64,000 bases of DNA from VRUE01 sp963747765. Its GTDB lineage: Bacteria > Actinomycetota > Thermoleophilia > Solirubrobacterales > 70-9. Positions 43,310 through 51,798 of the stretch are shown here, piece after piece (within the stretch, counting starts at the first letter, position 1; every line of letters starts with the position of its first letter). The stretch is from contig CAVVGH010000005.1 of the NCBI GenBank assembly GCA_963747765.1, positions 62,001 to 126,000 on the forward strand. The letters are read 5' to 3'. Below the pieces are notes generated by a model that had not been told where the DNA came from, searched no databases, and worked only from the letters and a program-made list of their open reading frames with translations. The position numbers and the translations under genes are program-made.

Positions 43310-43741
43310 TCACTGCTGTGGTGTTACCTCGACCGGGCAGCTGACGCTGTTGGCGATGAAGCAGCGCTCGTGGGCGCGGTGGTGGAGCGATGCCAGCTGC
43401 TCCTCGTCGACGTCGCGATCGAAAGCGACGCGGGGGCGCAGTGTCACCTGCGTGAATCTCGTGCCGTCCATCCTGCCCTCGGGATCGTCCGCGTATGACG
43501 TTACGCGGACTCCGTCGGCTCGAGCCAGCGCAAGGAACCACAGCATGTGACAGCTCGACAGCGAGGCGACGAACATCTCCTCTGGGTCGGCCTTCTCCGC
43601 GTTTCCTCCGAAATCCGGCGCGCAGGAAGCGGCAAGCGTCTGCCCGGCGAGCTCGACGGTGTGGGCACGGAGATCGTCCCGATCCGCGTCCCAGCGCACC
43701 GCCGCGCGATGGATGCTTTCGTGTCTGCCCCCGGCGCTCAT
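43310..43741 (-). CDS. OsmC/Ohr-family peroxide-resistance protein
   Basis: 143 residues with the OsmC pattern: LAASCAPDFGGNAEKADPEE, MFVASLSSCHMLWFLALA (second reactive Cys) and the C-terminal HHRAHERCFIANSV. The peroxidatic Cys is expected in the first and the resolving Cys in SSCH. The family reduces organic hydroperoxides, usually as dimers. Start ATG 43741. Confidence 0.85.
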   Translation of the reverse strand: MSAGGRHESIHRAAVRWDADRDDLRAHTVELAGQTLAASCAPDFGGNAEKADPEEMFVASLSSCHMLWFLALARADGVRVTSYADDPEGRMDGTRFTQVTLRPRVAFDRDVDEEQLASLHHRAHERCFIANSVSCPVEVTPQQ

Positions 43742-43775
43742 TTCACCGCCGTCTTCCCCGGCTCATGCCAGCATC

Positions 43776-43841
43776 TTGGCAGGGCCGGACGTGCCCGATG
43801 GTGGAATTTTGGCAGGGCTGGACGTGCTCGATGGTGGCATT
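43776..43841. repeat. 33-bp direct repeat before the GNAT gene
   Basis: TTGGCAGGGCCGGACGTGCC at 43776 recurs with a few changes at 43809 (period 33 bp). It lies just before the ATG of the acetyltransferase and may shift its translation start or promoter. Confidence 0.6.
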
Positions 43842-43844
43842 GAG

Positions 43845-44366
43845 ATGGTGGAATCGAATCCGACAGCAGCCATTCGCGAGGCCGGCGAGGAGGACGCCCG
43901 AGCCGTCGCCGACCTCTGGACGGAGGCGTACGTCACGCTCGGCGTCGGCGGGCGCTCCAAGCCCTATGTCGCTGCGGACTTCTTCGATGCGGCCCGCAAC
44001 GGAGAGGTCTTCGTCGTCGACGAAGCGGGCCTGGGAGACGCTCCCGAGCGCCGCGGTGTCGCCGGGGTGGTCGCGCTGCTGGCACCGGGTGCGCCTGGTC
44101 GGGCGGTTGCGGTGGAAGACGAGGCGGAGCTTTCGCGGCTGGCGGTGGCCTCCTCGGCACGGGGGATGGGGATTGGCAGGGCGTTGGCCGTCTTCTGCGG
44201 CGAGCGGGCCCGGGCGGCGGGCTGGGGCGCGATCGCACTCTGGAGCCGGCCACGCCAGGTCGAGGCGCATCGCCTCTACGAATCGCTTGGCTACCGTCGG
44301 GTCCCCGGGCGCGACACGGTCGACGAGACCGGTCACGGTCGCTTCGTGTTCAGGCTCGCGCTCTGA
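43845..44366 (+). CDS. GNAT-family N-acetyltransferase
   Basis: 173 residues with the GNAT fold: IREAGEEDARAVADLWTEAY at the N-terminus, ELSRLAVASSARGMGIGRAL as the acetyl-CoA pyrophosphate loop (RGMGIGRA), and HRLYESLGYRRV near the C-terminus. It would acetylate a small molecule or peptide N-terminus; substrate not evident. ATG 43845 has GGTGG at a suitable distance. A slightly longer start within the 33-bp repeat is possible. Confidence 0.85.
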   Translation: MVESNPTAAIREAGEEDARAVADLWTEAYVTLGVGGRSKPYVAADFFDAARNGEVFVVDEAGLGDAPERRGVAGVVALLAPGAPGRAVAVEDEAELSRLAVASSARGMGIGRALAVFCGERARAAGWGAIALWSRPRQVEAHRLYESLGYRRVPGRDTVDETGHGRFVFRLAL

Positions 44367-44384
44367 TCGCTGACGCAGCGCCCG

Positions 44385-44624
44385 CTACTGAGCCCGCACA
44401 CGGCCGAGGAACTCGACCAGCAGCCGCTTGACCGTCTCGGGAGCGTCGGCAAAGGGCCAGTGGCCGCTGGCCGGCAGCACGTGCACGTCGGCCGAGGGGA
44501 AGGTGTCACGCTGGCGCGCCGCGTACTTGGACGGCAGGTAGGCGTCGTGTTCTCCCCAGATGACCAGTGCGGGGATGTCGCGCGGAGCGGTCAGCGCGGC
44601 GATCTCCGCCCCGGCGCTCTGGTC
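44385..44624 (-). pseudogene. C-terminal remnant of an alpha/beta hydrolase
   Basis: About 79 codons ending in TAG 44387-44385 encode DIPALVIWGEHDAYLPSKYA and DVHVLPASGHWPFADAPETV. These are the Asp and His parts of an alpha/beta-hydrolase catalytic triad. The N-terminal three quarters, including the nucleophile elbow, are absent; the small winged-helix gene abuts it. The piece has no start codon. Confidence 0.75.
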
Positions 44625-44963
44625 TCAGCCGCCGTTGGGGGTTGACTTGGGAGGCGGCGGCGGGTCGGTTGTGAATGCCCTGATCCAGCCGCGCTGCTCC
44701 AGGTACATCGCGGCCTTGGTCGGCACCACGAACGGGCCGTCAAGGCGCAGCAGCTGGGCTCCGACCAGGTCGCGTATGACGTTCTCCACCGCCTGATCCT
44801 CGGGTCCCCTGCTCAGCTCCCGGGCGAGCTCGTAGATCGTCAGTCGGGTTGGGCTGAGCGAGAGGACAAGTGCCAGCACCGCGCGGCCGACCATCGCTTC
44901 CTCCTCGTGTGCCTCGTCGGGTTTCTGGGGATCCTCGCCGGGTGAGCTTGGGCGGTCCTGCAT
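44625..44963 (-). CDS. Small winged-helix-like protein (paralogue of 14761-15078)
   Basis: 112 residues: an acidic disordered start, then AVLALVLSLSPTRLTIYELA, REL, VIRDLVGAQLLRLDG and FVVPTKAAMYLEQRG, a winged-helix-like fold. It shares spaced residues with the protein encoded next to the integrase, and also the upstream GCGCGGCAC and CAGGAGGTAC elements. It lies exactly at the break of the hydrolase remnant. It is probably a DNA-binding regulator. Confidence 0.7.
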   Translation of the reverse strand: MQDRPSSPGEDPQKPDEAHEEEAMVGRAVLALVLSLSPTRLTIYELARELSRGPEDQAVENVIRDLVGAQLLRLDGPFVVPTKAAMYLEQRGWIRAFTTDPPPPPKSTPNGG

Positions 44964-44986
44964 GGGGCTGGTACCTCCTGCGTTTA

Positions 44987-45020
44987 GCCCCGGGGGTCGG
45001 TGCCGCGCCGCCCCCGGGGC
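44987..45020 (-). promoter_or_regulatory. Perfect 10-bp GC hairpin in the leader of the winged-helix gene
   Basis: GCCCCGGGGG and CCCCCGGGGC pair perfectly around a loop containing GCGCGGCAC (minus strand). The ribosome site CAGGAGGT follows 10-15 nt later. It could control translation. The further 200 bp up to the decarboxylase gene stop contain GAGGCCTGCTGGC direct repeats but no gene. Confidence 0.55.
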
Positions 45021-45219
45021 GGCTTTGCGTGCACCCTCCTAAGCAGGTGGCGCCGGAAACTCACCCCCCTCGTTCCGGCGTTTGCCACCCGCAGGGCGGC
45101 GGTGCAAAGGTCACACCGGAACGCGGCGAGCCCGCTGGCGAGGCCTGCTGGCGAGGCCTGCTGTCGCCGTGGCCGCGCGGCGGGCCTGGCAGCTCCGCGC
45201 TCGAGGTCTGTTCAGCCGA

Positions 45220-46593
45220 TCAGCAGATGCGCCGTTGCTTGCCGGTCGTTTCGCCGGCCTTGCTGGCGCTGCGCCCGTCCGTCTTGGCAAGCGCCGCCCG
45301 GACATCCTTGCCGAGCATGTCGGCCATGTCGCGGCTGAAGTTCTCCTTGACGACCATCCGCAGCACCGAGACCGACTCGGCATTGGGGGGCAGCGGATAG
45401 GCGGGGACGATCCAACCGCGCTCGCGCAGCCGTTCGGAGAGCTCGAAGACGTCGACGCCGCCGTCGCGGTCGGTCGGCTTGACGACCACCACCGGCAGGT
45501 AGCGAGCGTCGTTGAGCAGCTCGAAGCGGCCCGTGTCGGTCAGGGCCTTCTCCAGCCGGCCCGCGTTCTCCATCAGGTTGGAGGCGATTCGCACGTATCC
45601 CTCGCGGCCGAGCCGCAGGAAGTTGTAGTACTGGAGCAGCACCGCGTTGCTGGCTCGGCTGAAGTTGAGGCTGTAGTTGGGCATCTCGCCGCCCAGGTAG
45701 GTGATCTTGAAGACCAGCTCCTCGGGCACGGTGTCCATGTCGCGGAACACCACCGAGCCCATGCCGGGATAGACGAGGCCGAACTTATGGTTCGAGACGT
45801 TGATCGAGCGCACGTGCTCGAGGCGGAAGTCCCACTTCAGGTCGGGGTAGGCGAAGGGCGCGATGAAGCCGCCGCTCGCCGCGTCGACGTGGATCGGGAT
45901 GTCCCATCCCTTCTCCTGCTTGACCCTGCGCAGCAGCTCGTCGATCGCCTCGATCTCGTCGATCTGCCCGGTGAAGGTGGTGCCCAGGATGGCGCCGACC
46001 GCGATCGTGTTCTCGTCGAGCAACGGCTCGACCTCTTCGGGGCCGATCACGTGGCGCTCCGGCGTCAACGGGATCACCCGTTGCTCGACGTCGAAGTATT
46101 TGGTGAACTTCTCCCAGCAGGTGTGGACGTCGGCGCCGAAGACGACGTTGGGCTTGGCGCTGTCGTCGCCACGCTTCTTGCGCCAGCTCCACTTGTGCGC
46201 CAGCAGGCCGAGCATGATCGCCTCCGAGGATCCGATCGTCGCGGTGCCGCAGGGCTCTCCCTCGGCGGGCGCGTTGAACAGGTCGCCGATCATGCTGATG
46301 ACTCGCTGGTGGATCTCCTCCGTCTGCGGATACTCGTCCTGGTCGACGAAGTTGCGATTTAGCGTCTCGGTGGCGAGCTGCTGGGCCTCCGGCTCCATCC
46401 AGGTGGTCACGAAGGAGGCGAGGTTCAGCGCCGGGTTGCCGTCGAGGTTGAGCTCGTCGTGGATCAGTTGGTAGGCGGCCCGCGCCGGCATCGATTCAGC
46501 CGGGACCTTGTGGGCGGGGACCTCATCGATGAAGTAGCGGCTGCTGTAGGTCGTGTTGGTGAGCCGCCCGGCCTCGCGTCGAACCTTGCGCAT
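45220..46593 (-). CDS. Glutamate decarboxylase (PLP-dependent)
   Basis: 457 residues (ATG 46593; GTG 46602 also possible) of the GadA/B family, which converts glutamate to GABA and CO2, consuming a proton. Conserved parts are NRNFVDQDEYPQTEEIHQRV, GTATIGSSEAIMLG, HVDAASGGFIAPF and the PLP-lysine motif NVSNHKFGLVYPG. The C-terminus ends basic and Cys-terminal. The role is acid resistance or supply of GABA, which the aminobutyraldehyde pathway at 48-61 kb also produces. It diverges from the peptidase E gene. Confidence 0.92.
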   Translation of the reverse strand: MRKVRREAGRLTNTTYSSRYFIDEVPAHKVPAESMPARAAYQLIHDELNLDGNPALNLASFVTTWMEPEAQQLATETLNRNFVDQDEYPQTEEIHQRVISMIGDLFNAPAEGEPCGTATIGSSEAIMLGLLAHKWSWRKKRGDDSAKPNVVFGADVHTCWEKFTKYFDVEQRVIPLTPERHVIGPEEVEPLLDENTIAVGAILGTTFTGQIDEIEAIDELLRRVKQEKGWDIPIHVDAASGGFIAPFAYPDLKWDFRLEHVRSINVSNHKFGLVYPGMGSVVFRDMDTVPEELVFKITYLGGEMPNYSLNFSRASNAVLLQYYNFLRLGREGYVRIASNLMENAGRLEKALTDTGRFELLNDARYLPVVVVKPTDRDGGVDVFELSERLRERGWIVPAYPLPPNAESVSVLRMVVKENFSRDMADMLGKDVRAALAKTDGRSASKAGETTGKQRRIC

Positions 46594-46684
46594 CGATCGC
46601 ACTGTACACGCGGGCGAGCAGGCCGCGGGGAACTTGGGACCGCCGTACAGAGACGGTGGAGCCGGCCGCCGCCACCATCTGTCG

Positions 46685-47479
46685 ATGATCGGTCGGATTC
46701 TCGCTGTCGGGGGCCACGATTTCAGCTCTCACCCGCCGGACCGCGCTGTCTGCGAGTTGATCGTGCGCCTGGCGGCGGCGCGAGCGGGGAGCCGGCCGCG
46801 GATCTGCATCCTGCCGGCCGCGGACGCCGCCGTTTCGGAGCAGGTCAGCGGCTTCTACGCCGCGTTTGGCGAGCGCCCGTGCGAGCCCTCCGATCTCTCC
46901 CCGTTCCGTTTCGGTCGCCGTCCGGCCGCGTTGCGCGACCACCTTCTCTCCCAGGACCTGATCTACGTCGGCGGCCGCGGTCTGCTCAACCTGCTCGCCG
47001 TCTGGGAGGCGCACGAGCTGGACGCGATCCTCAGTCTCGCCTGGCGGCAGGGGATCGTCCTTGCCGGGCAGAGCGCCGGCGCAATGTGCTGGTTCGAGGC
47101 CGGGATCACCAAGTCGTCCGGGAGGCTGGAGCGCGGGGCCGGCCTTGGCCTGCTCGGCGGCAGCCTTTGCGTGCACTACAACAACGAACCGGATCGTCGC
47201 GCCGCCTACCTGGATGCGGTCGGCAACGGGATGCCCGGCGGCTACGGTCTCGATGACTACGCCGCGTTGATCTGGGAGGGCAGGGGTGCGCCCTCCGCCG
47301 TCACCGCCCGCCGCGGCGCCCGCGCCTACCGGGTCGCCAAGGGGGAAGACGGGGGCGTGATCGAGTCTCCGCTGCCCGCCCGCCTCCTGCCGGCGCCCGC
47401 GCCGGCAGGACTGCGCGAGGACATCGCCGAGTACCGACGCATCGCTGCGATGCGCAAGGGAGCCGGCTGGCTCGGGTAG
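46685..47479 (+). CDS. Peptidase E (S51 family) type serine peptidase
   Basis: 264 residues with ILAVGGHDFSS at the start, LIYVGGRGLLNLLAVW and the nucleophile elbow VLAGQSAGAMCWFE (Ser), then DYAALIWEGRG. This is the S51 dipeptidase/cyanophycinase-like fold; peptidase E cleaves Asp-Xaa dipeptides. It starts at ATG 46685 with no strong ribosome site. It is cytoplasmic. Confidence 0.85.
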   Translation: MIGRILAVGGHDFSSHPPDRAVCELIVRLAAARAGSRPRICILPAADAAVSEQVSGFYAAFGERPCEPSDLSPFRFGRRPAALRDHLLSQDLIYVGGRGLLNLLAVWEAHELDAILSLAWRQGIVLAGQSAGAMCWFEAGITKSSGRLERGAGLGLLGGSLCVHYNNEPDRRAAYLDAVGNGMPGGYGLDDYAALIWEGRGAPSAVTARRGARAYRVAKGEDGGVIESPLPARLLPAPAPAGLREDIAEYRRIAAMRKGAGWLG

Positions 47480-47529
47480 CCGCTGAGCGTCGCGAAGGAG
47501 CTGTCCCCCGAAGCGGCGGATATGCGGAG

Positions 47530-47555
47530 CCGGGCCAGCCAATTGGCTGGCCCGG
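47530..47555. terminator. 26-bp perfect palindrome between convergent genes
   Basis: CCGGGCCAGCCAATTGGCTGGCCCGG lies between peptidase E and the convergent ferritin gene. It reads the same on both strands and is a good candidate bidirectional stop signal, although no T-run follows it. Confidence 0.65.
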
Positions 47556-47596
47556 GAGTCCGGGCGAGAGACACCTCGCCCCTGCCTCGCCTTGCC

Positions 47597-48130
47597 CTAT
47601 CCCCCTGAGCCGGCAGCCGGCGGGGCGGTGGGGTCGCTGCCCTCCTCGCCGGGCGCCTCGCGGGCGATGTATTCCTCGACCAGCAGCAGATTGTCCTGCG
47701 AGCGCTCGACCACGTTGAGCAGGTCGCCCATCAGCGCCACCTCCTCGACCTGCTCCTTGACGAACCACTGCATGAACTGCTCGGCGCGGTAGTCCTTGAT
47801 CTCGCGCGCCAGCTCGAACAGAGCGAAGATCTCTTCGCCGACCCGCTTCTCCTGCCCGAGCGCCTGCTTGACCGGCGTCACCCCGTCGGAGTAGCTGGTC
47901 GCCTGCGCTTTGACGTCGGGAATCTTGACCTCCTCGCCGACGTCGAGCAGGTACTGGACCATCATCATCGCGTGCTCGCGCTCCTCGAGCGCCTGGCGGT
48001 AGAAGAAGCCGGCCAGGCGGGGCAGCGTTTCCGCGTCGTAGTAGACCGCCATCCCGACGTACTGCTGGGAGGCGGCAAACTCGTTGGCGATCTGCTCGTT
48101 CAGCGCGGCGGCAAAGCTCTTGTCAGCCAT
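47597..48130 (-). CDS. Non-haem ferritin
   Basis: 177 residues of the bacterial ferritin family: ALNEQIANEFAASQQYVGMA, AGFFYRQALEEREHAMMMVQ (Glu..ExxH ferroxidase ligands), YRAEQFMQWFVKEQVEEV (last Glu/His pair replaced by typical Gln/Glu) and VERSQDNLLLVEEY. It stores iron and protects from Fenton chemistry; it assembles as a 24-mer. The tail is Gly/Pro-rich. Start ATG 48130; 212 bp without a gene separate it from the amine oxidase. Confidence 0.92.
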   Translation of the reverse strand: MADKSFAAALNEQIANEFAASQQYVGMAVYYDAETLPRLAGFFYRQALEEREHAMMMVQYLLDVGEEVKIPDVKAQATSYSDGVTPVKQALGQEKRVGEEIFALFELAREIKDYRAEQFMQWFVKEQVEEVALMGDLLNVVERSQDNLLLVEEYIAREAPGEEGSDPTAPPAAGSGG

Positions 48131-48342
48131 GGCTCTCCTTGCATTCGGGTCGGGTTCGTAGAACGTAGCCGAAACGCCGAATTCGGATGGCCGAAGTCGG
48201 GGAGACGAGCACCGTGGACGGGCGTTCGAAATGGGTCTCGTGGACCCCAGGCGAATCTCCTCAGAGAGATACGCAAACAGCGCCCCCTGTGTGCGTCCTC
48301 GCTCTGCTTGCCAGTCGCACGCGCGGGTCTTCGGATCGACTC

Positions 48343-49755
48343 TCAGCGGCCGATGTGGAAGCCGATCAGGTCGGGGATGCGCGCCACCAGAGAGCTGAGC
48401 GGATCGGGCTCGCGAGCGGCAAGCTCGGCCTCCTCCCTGTGCATCAGCGCGCCGCGGATCGCCTTGCCGCCAAGCCAGTGGAACGGCTCGGGCGGGACGC
48501 GCTGGGGAGAGGAGTCGACGATCGCAAGTCGCGCGTGCTCGTCACGGCGATCGAGTGCAAGCGACGCGAGGACCCGTCCCACCATGTGGGACGGCCCGAC
48601 CCCGTTGCCCGTGTAGCCGGCGGCGGCAAAGGCATTGCCACCGCGCAGCGGCACGACCATCGGCAGGTGGGTGGGCGAGACATCGATCGGGCCGCCCCAC
48701 GCATGCGTGATCCGCCGTCCGGAAAGGCTCGGGAAGTAGGCGCGCAGACGCGCGGCAGCCGCGGCGACGACCGCGGGGTCGAGCTCGGCACGTCCCCTCA
48801 GCCGCGCTCCCATCGCAATTCGCCCACCGCCCCAGCCGAAGGCGATCCGACCGTCGGGGGTGGTGCGGAAGTAGTCGATCAGGGAGCGACTGTCGGTGAT
48901 GCACTCGCCGCCGGTCCAGCCGACCTCCTCGAGCACGTCCGGCACCGGCTCGGTGAGGACGATGTGGGAGGAGGTGACGGTGAGGGAGCTGCGCAGCGGC
49001 CCGCGGCGGGCCTTCGCCGCGCCGCCGATCGCGACAACCGCGCTGTGCGCACGGACTCGTCCTGCGGGGGTGTGCGCTTCCACCTCGCCGGGACCGCCGC
49101 GCAGTCGCCGCACCGGCGAACGCTCATACAGCTCGACGCCGCCGGCCAGCAGCCGCCGGCGCAGGCCCAGCGCCAGTCGCGCCGGCTGCACCGTGGCGGC
49201 GTAGGGGTAGAAGGCACCGCCGCGGAAGGCCGGCGAGGCGCAGTGCGTTTCGACCTCCGCGGCGCTCAGGTTCCGCACCAGATCGAGGGCGCCGGCCGAG
49301 ACCGTTTCCACCCTCCGGCATGCCGCCACGGTGTCCTCCCAGGCCCGGTCGTGGGCGGGGGCGGTGGAGACCTGCAGGTAGCCACCGCGCCGGAACCAGG
49401 CATCGACGCCCTGCTCCTCGCAGAAGGACCCGATCTCCGCCACAGCCTCCTGCGAGGCGCGGGCGACGGCAAGCGCCGCCGCGTCGCCCCAGCGCTGCTG
49501 CATATTCGGCAGCGAGAGCCACATCAGGTTGCAGAAGCCCCCGTTGCGCCCGCTCGGGCCGTGCCCGCACAGGTCCGCCTCGAGCAGTGCCACGCGGGCC
49601 CCGGGCTCCAACTGCTTCACCTGCCAGGCCGCCCACATCCCGGTGTAGCCGCCGCCGATCACGAGCACGTCCGCCGCTCGCTCCCCGTCCAAAGGCGCCG
49701 CCGCCTGGACATCGCCGGCCTCCTCCAGCCAGTACCCGTGGGCCGTGTGCTTCAT
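48343..49755 (-). CDS. FAD-dependent amine oxidase, gamma-glutamylputrescine oxidase-like
   Basis: 470 residues of the DAO family. DVLVIGGGYTGMWAAWQV (about 29-46) is the FAD dinucleotide motif, and LLEADLCGHGPSGRNGGFCN is the covalent or tight-binding region typical of PuuB-like oxidases. GWTGGECITDSRSLIDYFR and GRITHAWGGPIDVSPTHLP lie in the substrate domain. It oxidises an amine to an aldehyde with O2. It is in the polyamine locus, divergent from the enolase-family gene with a 112-bp gap, which supports an amine substrate. Confidence 0.85.
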   Translation of the reverse strand: MKHTAHGYWLEEAGDVQAAAPLDGERAADVLVIGGGYTGMWAAWQVKQLEPGARVALLEADLCGHGPSGRNGGFCNLMWLSLPNMQQRWGDAAALAVARASQEAVAEIGSFCEEQGVDAWFRRGGYLQVSTAPAHDRAWEDTVAACRRVETVSAGALDLVRNLSAAEVETHCASPAFRGGAFYPYAATVQPARLALGLRRRLLAGGVELYERSPVRRLRGGPGEVEAHTPAGRVRAHSAVVAIGGAAKARRGPLRSSLTVTSSHIVLTEPVPDVLEEVGWTGGECITDSRSLIDYFRTTPDGRIAFGWGGGRIAMGARLRGRAELDPAVVAAAAARLRAYFPSLSGRRITHAWGGPIDVSPTHLPMVVPLRGGNAFAAAGYTGNGVGPSHMVGRVLASLALDRRDEHARLAIVDSSPQRVPPEPFHWLGGKAIRGALMHREEAELAAREPDPLSSLVARIPDLIGFHIGR

Positions 49756-49867
49756 GGGGAAAAGCGAGTCTGCCAGGTGGGACACGCGAGCAAGAGCAGC
49801 GATGAGACTGAGACGTCCGTGGTGCGGAGGCCTGGCGAGGGCCAGCGGTCCCCATACACTCACACTT

Positions 49868-50929
49868 GTGAGCACATTCGAGCGACTTGAGGACCTGCCG
49901 CTGGAGATCGAGGGATATGAGCTGGAGGGGCTGGAGCTCTCGGTCCCCGGATTCGAACGGCTGAGCACCGTGATCCACATCCACGGCGGCGGTGAGGAGG
50001 GGCTCGGCGAGGACGTCACCTACGACGCACTCGACCACGTCGCGCTGCAGGACGCGGGCGCGGTGCTCGACCTGACCGGACCGGCAACGCTCGGCGAGTT
50101 CTGCGACTTCATGGCCGGCGTCGACACCTTCCCCGCCGCGCCCCAGCGTGAGGTGTCGCGGCGCTACCGCCGCTGGGCCTTCGAGTCCGCGGCTCTCGAC
50201 CTCGCGCTGCGCCAGGCGGGAACCGGCATTGCCGCCGCCCTCGGACGTGCGGCGCGACCGGTCGAGTTCGTCTGCTCGATGCGCCTCTCGCCGCCGAACT
50301 CCGGTGAGCCCTCCTCGATCGAGCCGCTGCGGCGCAAGCTGGACGCCTACCCCACGCTGCGCTTCAAGCTCGACCCGACCAACGACTGGACGGACGAGTT
50401 GATCGCCGAGCTGGTCGCCACCGGCGCCGTCGACTCGCTCGACCTGAAGGGCTACTACAAAGGCACGGTCGTCGACGTGGAGACCGATCCGGAGCTGTAC
50501 CACAAGCTGATCGAGGCCTTTCCCGAGGCCTGGCTGGAGGATCCCGACGTGAACGAGGAGACCAGACCGGTGCTGGAGCCGGCTCGCGATCGCCTTACCT
50601 GGGACGCCCCGATCCACTCGATCGCCGACATCGAGACACTGCCCTGGCCACCGAAGATGGTCAACGTCAAGCCCTCTCGGATCGGCGGCCTCCGCGATCT
50701 CTGCGCCACCTATGACTATTGCGCGGAGCAGGAGATCGGCGCCTACGGCGGCGGGCAGTGGGAGCTCGGCGTTGGCCGCGGCCAGATCCAGGTGCTCGCC
50801 TCCCTCTTCCATCCCGACACGCCAAACGACACCTCGCCGCGCGGCTACAACGAAGCTGACCCGCCGCCCGGCCTACCGGCCAGTCCACTCGAGCCGAAGC
50901 TCGCCCCGGTCGGCTTCCGCTGGACCTAG
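49868..50929 (+). CDS. Enolase-superfamily enzyme of the mandelate racemase/muconate type
   Basis: 353 residues (GTG 49868, possibly leaderless). The fold signatures are LRFKLDPTND (base Lys), VDSLDLKGYY (first metal Asp), AWLEDPDVNE (second), and VNVKPSRIGGL (opposite Lys) before GGQWELGVGRGQ. The N-terminal capping domain is unusually short and acidic. It acts on an alpha-proton next to a carboxylate, as an epimerase, racemase or dehydratase. Location beside an amine oxidase suggests an amino-acid or dipeptide substrate, which is inference. Confidence 0.8.
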   Translation: MSTFERLEDLPLEIEGYELEGLELSVPGFERLSTVIHIHGGGEEGLGEDVTYDALDHVALQDAGAVLDLTGPATLGEFCDFMAGVDTFPAAPQREVSRRYRRWAFESAALDLALRQAGTGIAAALGRAARPVEFVCSMRLSPPNSGEPSSIEPLRRKLDAYPTLRFKLDPTNDWTDELIAELVATGAVDSLDLKGYYKGTVVDVETDPELYHKLIEAFPEAWLEDPDVNEETRPVLEPARDRLTWDAPIHSIADIETLPWPPKMVNVKPSRIGGLRDLCATYDYCAEQEIGAYGGGQWELGVGRGQIQVLASLFHPDTPNDTSPRGYNEADPPPGLPASPLEPKLAPVGFRWT

Positions 50930-50934
50930 CAGGA

Positions 50935-51798
50935 TCAGGCGGCCCCGGCGGCGCCAATCGCGACCGGCGGCGCGGCCTCCTGGTCGGGGCGGACCGACGC
51001 CAGCTTCTCGGCCCGGCGCTGCTGCCAGACGGTGAGGCCCATCGCCAGCACGGTGACGGCGAAGAGGATCATCGCGATCACGTTCACCTCGACCGGGATG
51101 CCGCGCTGCGCCGCCCCATATATGTAGAGGGGGAAGGTCACCGTCGTTCCGGAGTTGAAGTTGGAGATGACGAAGTCGTCGATCGAGAGGGCGAAGGCGA
51201 GCAGCGCGCCGCCGAGGATGCCGGGCATGATCAGCGGCAGCGTCACCAGCCGGAAGGTCTCGATCGAGCTTGCGCCGAGGTCTCGCGCCGCCTCCTCGAG
51301 GTTGCGGTCGAAGCCGATCAGGCGCGAACGCACGACGACGACGACGAAGCTGATGCAGAACATCACGTGGGCGATCAGCAGCGTCTGGAAGCCGAGGCCC
51401 GGGGCGCCGAGGATGATGAAGAAGGAGAGCAGCGAGGCGCCCATGACGATCTCCGGCGTGGCCATCGGCACGACGATCAGCAGGTTCGCCGCGCGCCGCC
51501 CGTGGAACCGGTGGCGGACCAGGGCGATCGCCATCAGCGTCCCGATCGCGGTCGAGATCAGGGTCGCCAGCAGCGCCAGCTTGAGGCTGGTCAGCAGCGC
51601 GCTGTTCAGTTCGGGGATCCCGAACGCGTTGCCCCAGTGCGAGAGCGTGAAGCCGACCCAGGTGAAGTTGTACTTGCCCGCCGGGTCGTTGAAGGAGAAG
51701 ACGAGGATCACCGCGATCGGGATCAGCATGTAGATCACGACCAGCGCGGCGACGATGTTGACTGCGTGCTCGCGCAGCCAGCGCCAGGCGGGACTCAC
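50935..51798 (-). CDS. potC: ABC transporter permease, polyamine type (PotC-like)
   Basis: 287 residues with six TM helices and the EAA loop EEAARDLGASSIETFRLVTL, characteristic of spermidine/putrescine permeases. The first helix (about 12-30) and FSFNDPAGKYNFTWVGFTL are also family-typical. GTG 51798 overlaps the stop of potB as GTGA. It is the last gene of the leftward pot operon and pairs with PotB in the membrane channel. Confidence 0.9.
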   Translation of the reverse strand: MSPAWRWLREHAVNIVAALVVIYMLIPIAVILVFSFNDPAGKYNFTWVGFTLSHWGNAFGIPELNSALLTSLKLALLATLISTAIGTLMAIALVRHRFHGRRAANLLIVVPMATPEIVMGASLLSFFIILGAPGLGFQTLLIAHVMFCISFVVVVVRSRLIGFDRNLEEAARDLGASSIETFRLVTLPLIMPGILGGALLAFALSIDDFVISNFNSGTTVTFPLYIYGAAQRGIPVEVNVIAMILFAVTVLAMGLTVWQQRRAEKLASVRPDQEAAPPVAIGAAGAA

